DNA of 49,549 nucleotides from Bacteroidota bacterium (GTDB lineage Bacteria; Bacteroidota; Bacteroidia; Cytophagales; Microscillaceae): NCBI GenBank assembly GCA_004292795.1, contig RDXI01000026.1, positions 1 through 49,549 on the forward strand, given 5' to 3'. The translations under genes and the position numbers were made by a program. Below are positions 49,467 to 49,549 of the stretch, in pieces. Position 1 is the first letter of the stretch. Each line of letters begins with the position of its first letter. The notes below the pieces were generated by a model. It was given only the letters and a program-made list of their open reading frames with translations, did not search any database and was not told the DNA's origin.

Positions 49467-49549
49467 ATTTATACCAAAATAAAATTTAAAATGCGCCAAA
49501 AACTTAACACGGAGATACAGAGAAGCACTAAGAAACACAGAGTTCTTTG
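49467..49549. repeat. End-of-window spacer with CACGGAGATACAGAG-like repeat
   Basis: The last 45 bases are an A/G-rich, loosely repeated element (ACACGGAGATACAGAGAAGC, then ACTAAGAAACACAGAG). No gene begins before the window ends. Confidence 0.5.

Larger units (their letters stand above)
1..49549. repeat. Dispersed 9-mer CTYGCCTRC / GYAGGCRAG
   Basis: About one hundred exact matches to CTYGCCTRC or its complement were found by reading the window, in both orientations, within genes in several reading frames and in spacers. For eight allowed 9-mers a random sequence of this length would give about 1.5. Examples are near 1716, 2224, 4041, 6160, 9500, 12817, 17278, 21074, 24508, 27408, 31290, 32468, 36100 and 47460. 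Near-matches such as CTTGCCTGT and TCAGGCAAG are also frequent. The motif is not palindromic, unlike HIP1 of cyanobacteria. Its function is unknown; a DNA-uptake-type signal is an inference. Confidence 0.85.

Noticed and set aside
1-49549. tRNA or rRNA genes
   Set aside because: No cloverleaf with a GGTTCGAATCC-type arm or rRNA-conserved stretch was found when reading the spacers; the GGTTCGA near 8261 is within nrdA.

Overview
The window looks like chromosomal DNA of a Bacteroidota bacterium, most likely of the Cytophagia type. Candidate promoters repeatedly show the phylum-specific -7 box TAnnTTTG, several with TTTG about 20-21 bases upstream. Shine-Dalgarno sequences are mostly absent. The gene set fits too: a SpmA-SpmB fusion, a PorE-like TPR/PD40/OmpA lipoprotein, an FtsL-like protein next to a PASTA penicillin-binding protein, an LptF/G permease, an acyl-CoA reductase and a membrane pyrophosphatase. 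No tRNA, rRNA, intact IS element or CRISPR array was seen.

Layout. From 1 to 36.4 kb lies a housekeeping backbone of short transcription units. It starts with the end of an ABC permease, a receiver-PP2C phosphatase and an M3 peptidase. A repeat-rich stretch with small genes (3.7-6.0 kb) follows, then the class I ribonucleotide reductase large subunit, the SpmAB fusion, an Rpn-type nuclease, an O-methyltransferase with an ABC ATPase, hppA, a thioesterase with deoC, a 2OG-Fe(II) oxygenase and a secreted protein. Next come a thioredoxin/ApbE/DUF4266 operon, a Uma2-like protein, a C40 peptidase, a VOC protein, an esterase, a LuxC-like reductase, an LptG-type permease with a LytTR regulator, an orphan ExbD, the PorE-like lipoprotein, MiaE and the ftsL-ftsI pair.

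From about 36.6 to 47.2 kb there is an AT-richer surface-polysaccharide island. It holds ten genes: a WlbA/WlbB/WlbC-like trio for a diacetamido sugar, a PglD-like acyltransferase, a polyprenyl-sugar-type GT2, a small DMT transporter, a sugar epimerase, a second DegT aminotransferase and two large membrane proteins, at least one GT-C-like. The island sits between the N-terminal (36450-36618) and C-terminal (47210-47734) remnants of an older DegT aminotransferase. A methyltransferase and a GT8-like glycosyltransferase follow on the right.

Three things stand out. (1) A non-palindromic 9-mer, CTYGCCTRC or its complement GYAGGCRAG, occurs roughly one hundred times by eye, in both orientations, in genes and spacers alike, where about 1.5 would be expected by chance. 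It resembles a DNA-uptake-type signature and is much rarer inside the island. (2) Short in-frame scars of the kinds of genes found in the island lie elsewhere: a mosaic of acyltransferase plus GT2 at 19575-19883 and an epimerase N-terminus at 28123-28188. (3) Many families of small hairpin repeats sit between genes and sometimes supply stop codons. Other oddities are an apparent frameshift in the ftsL-like gene, a tandemly duplicated palindromic promoter before the SpmAB gene, and a thioredoxin/ApbE/DUF4266 operon without the usual DUF3570 partner.
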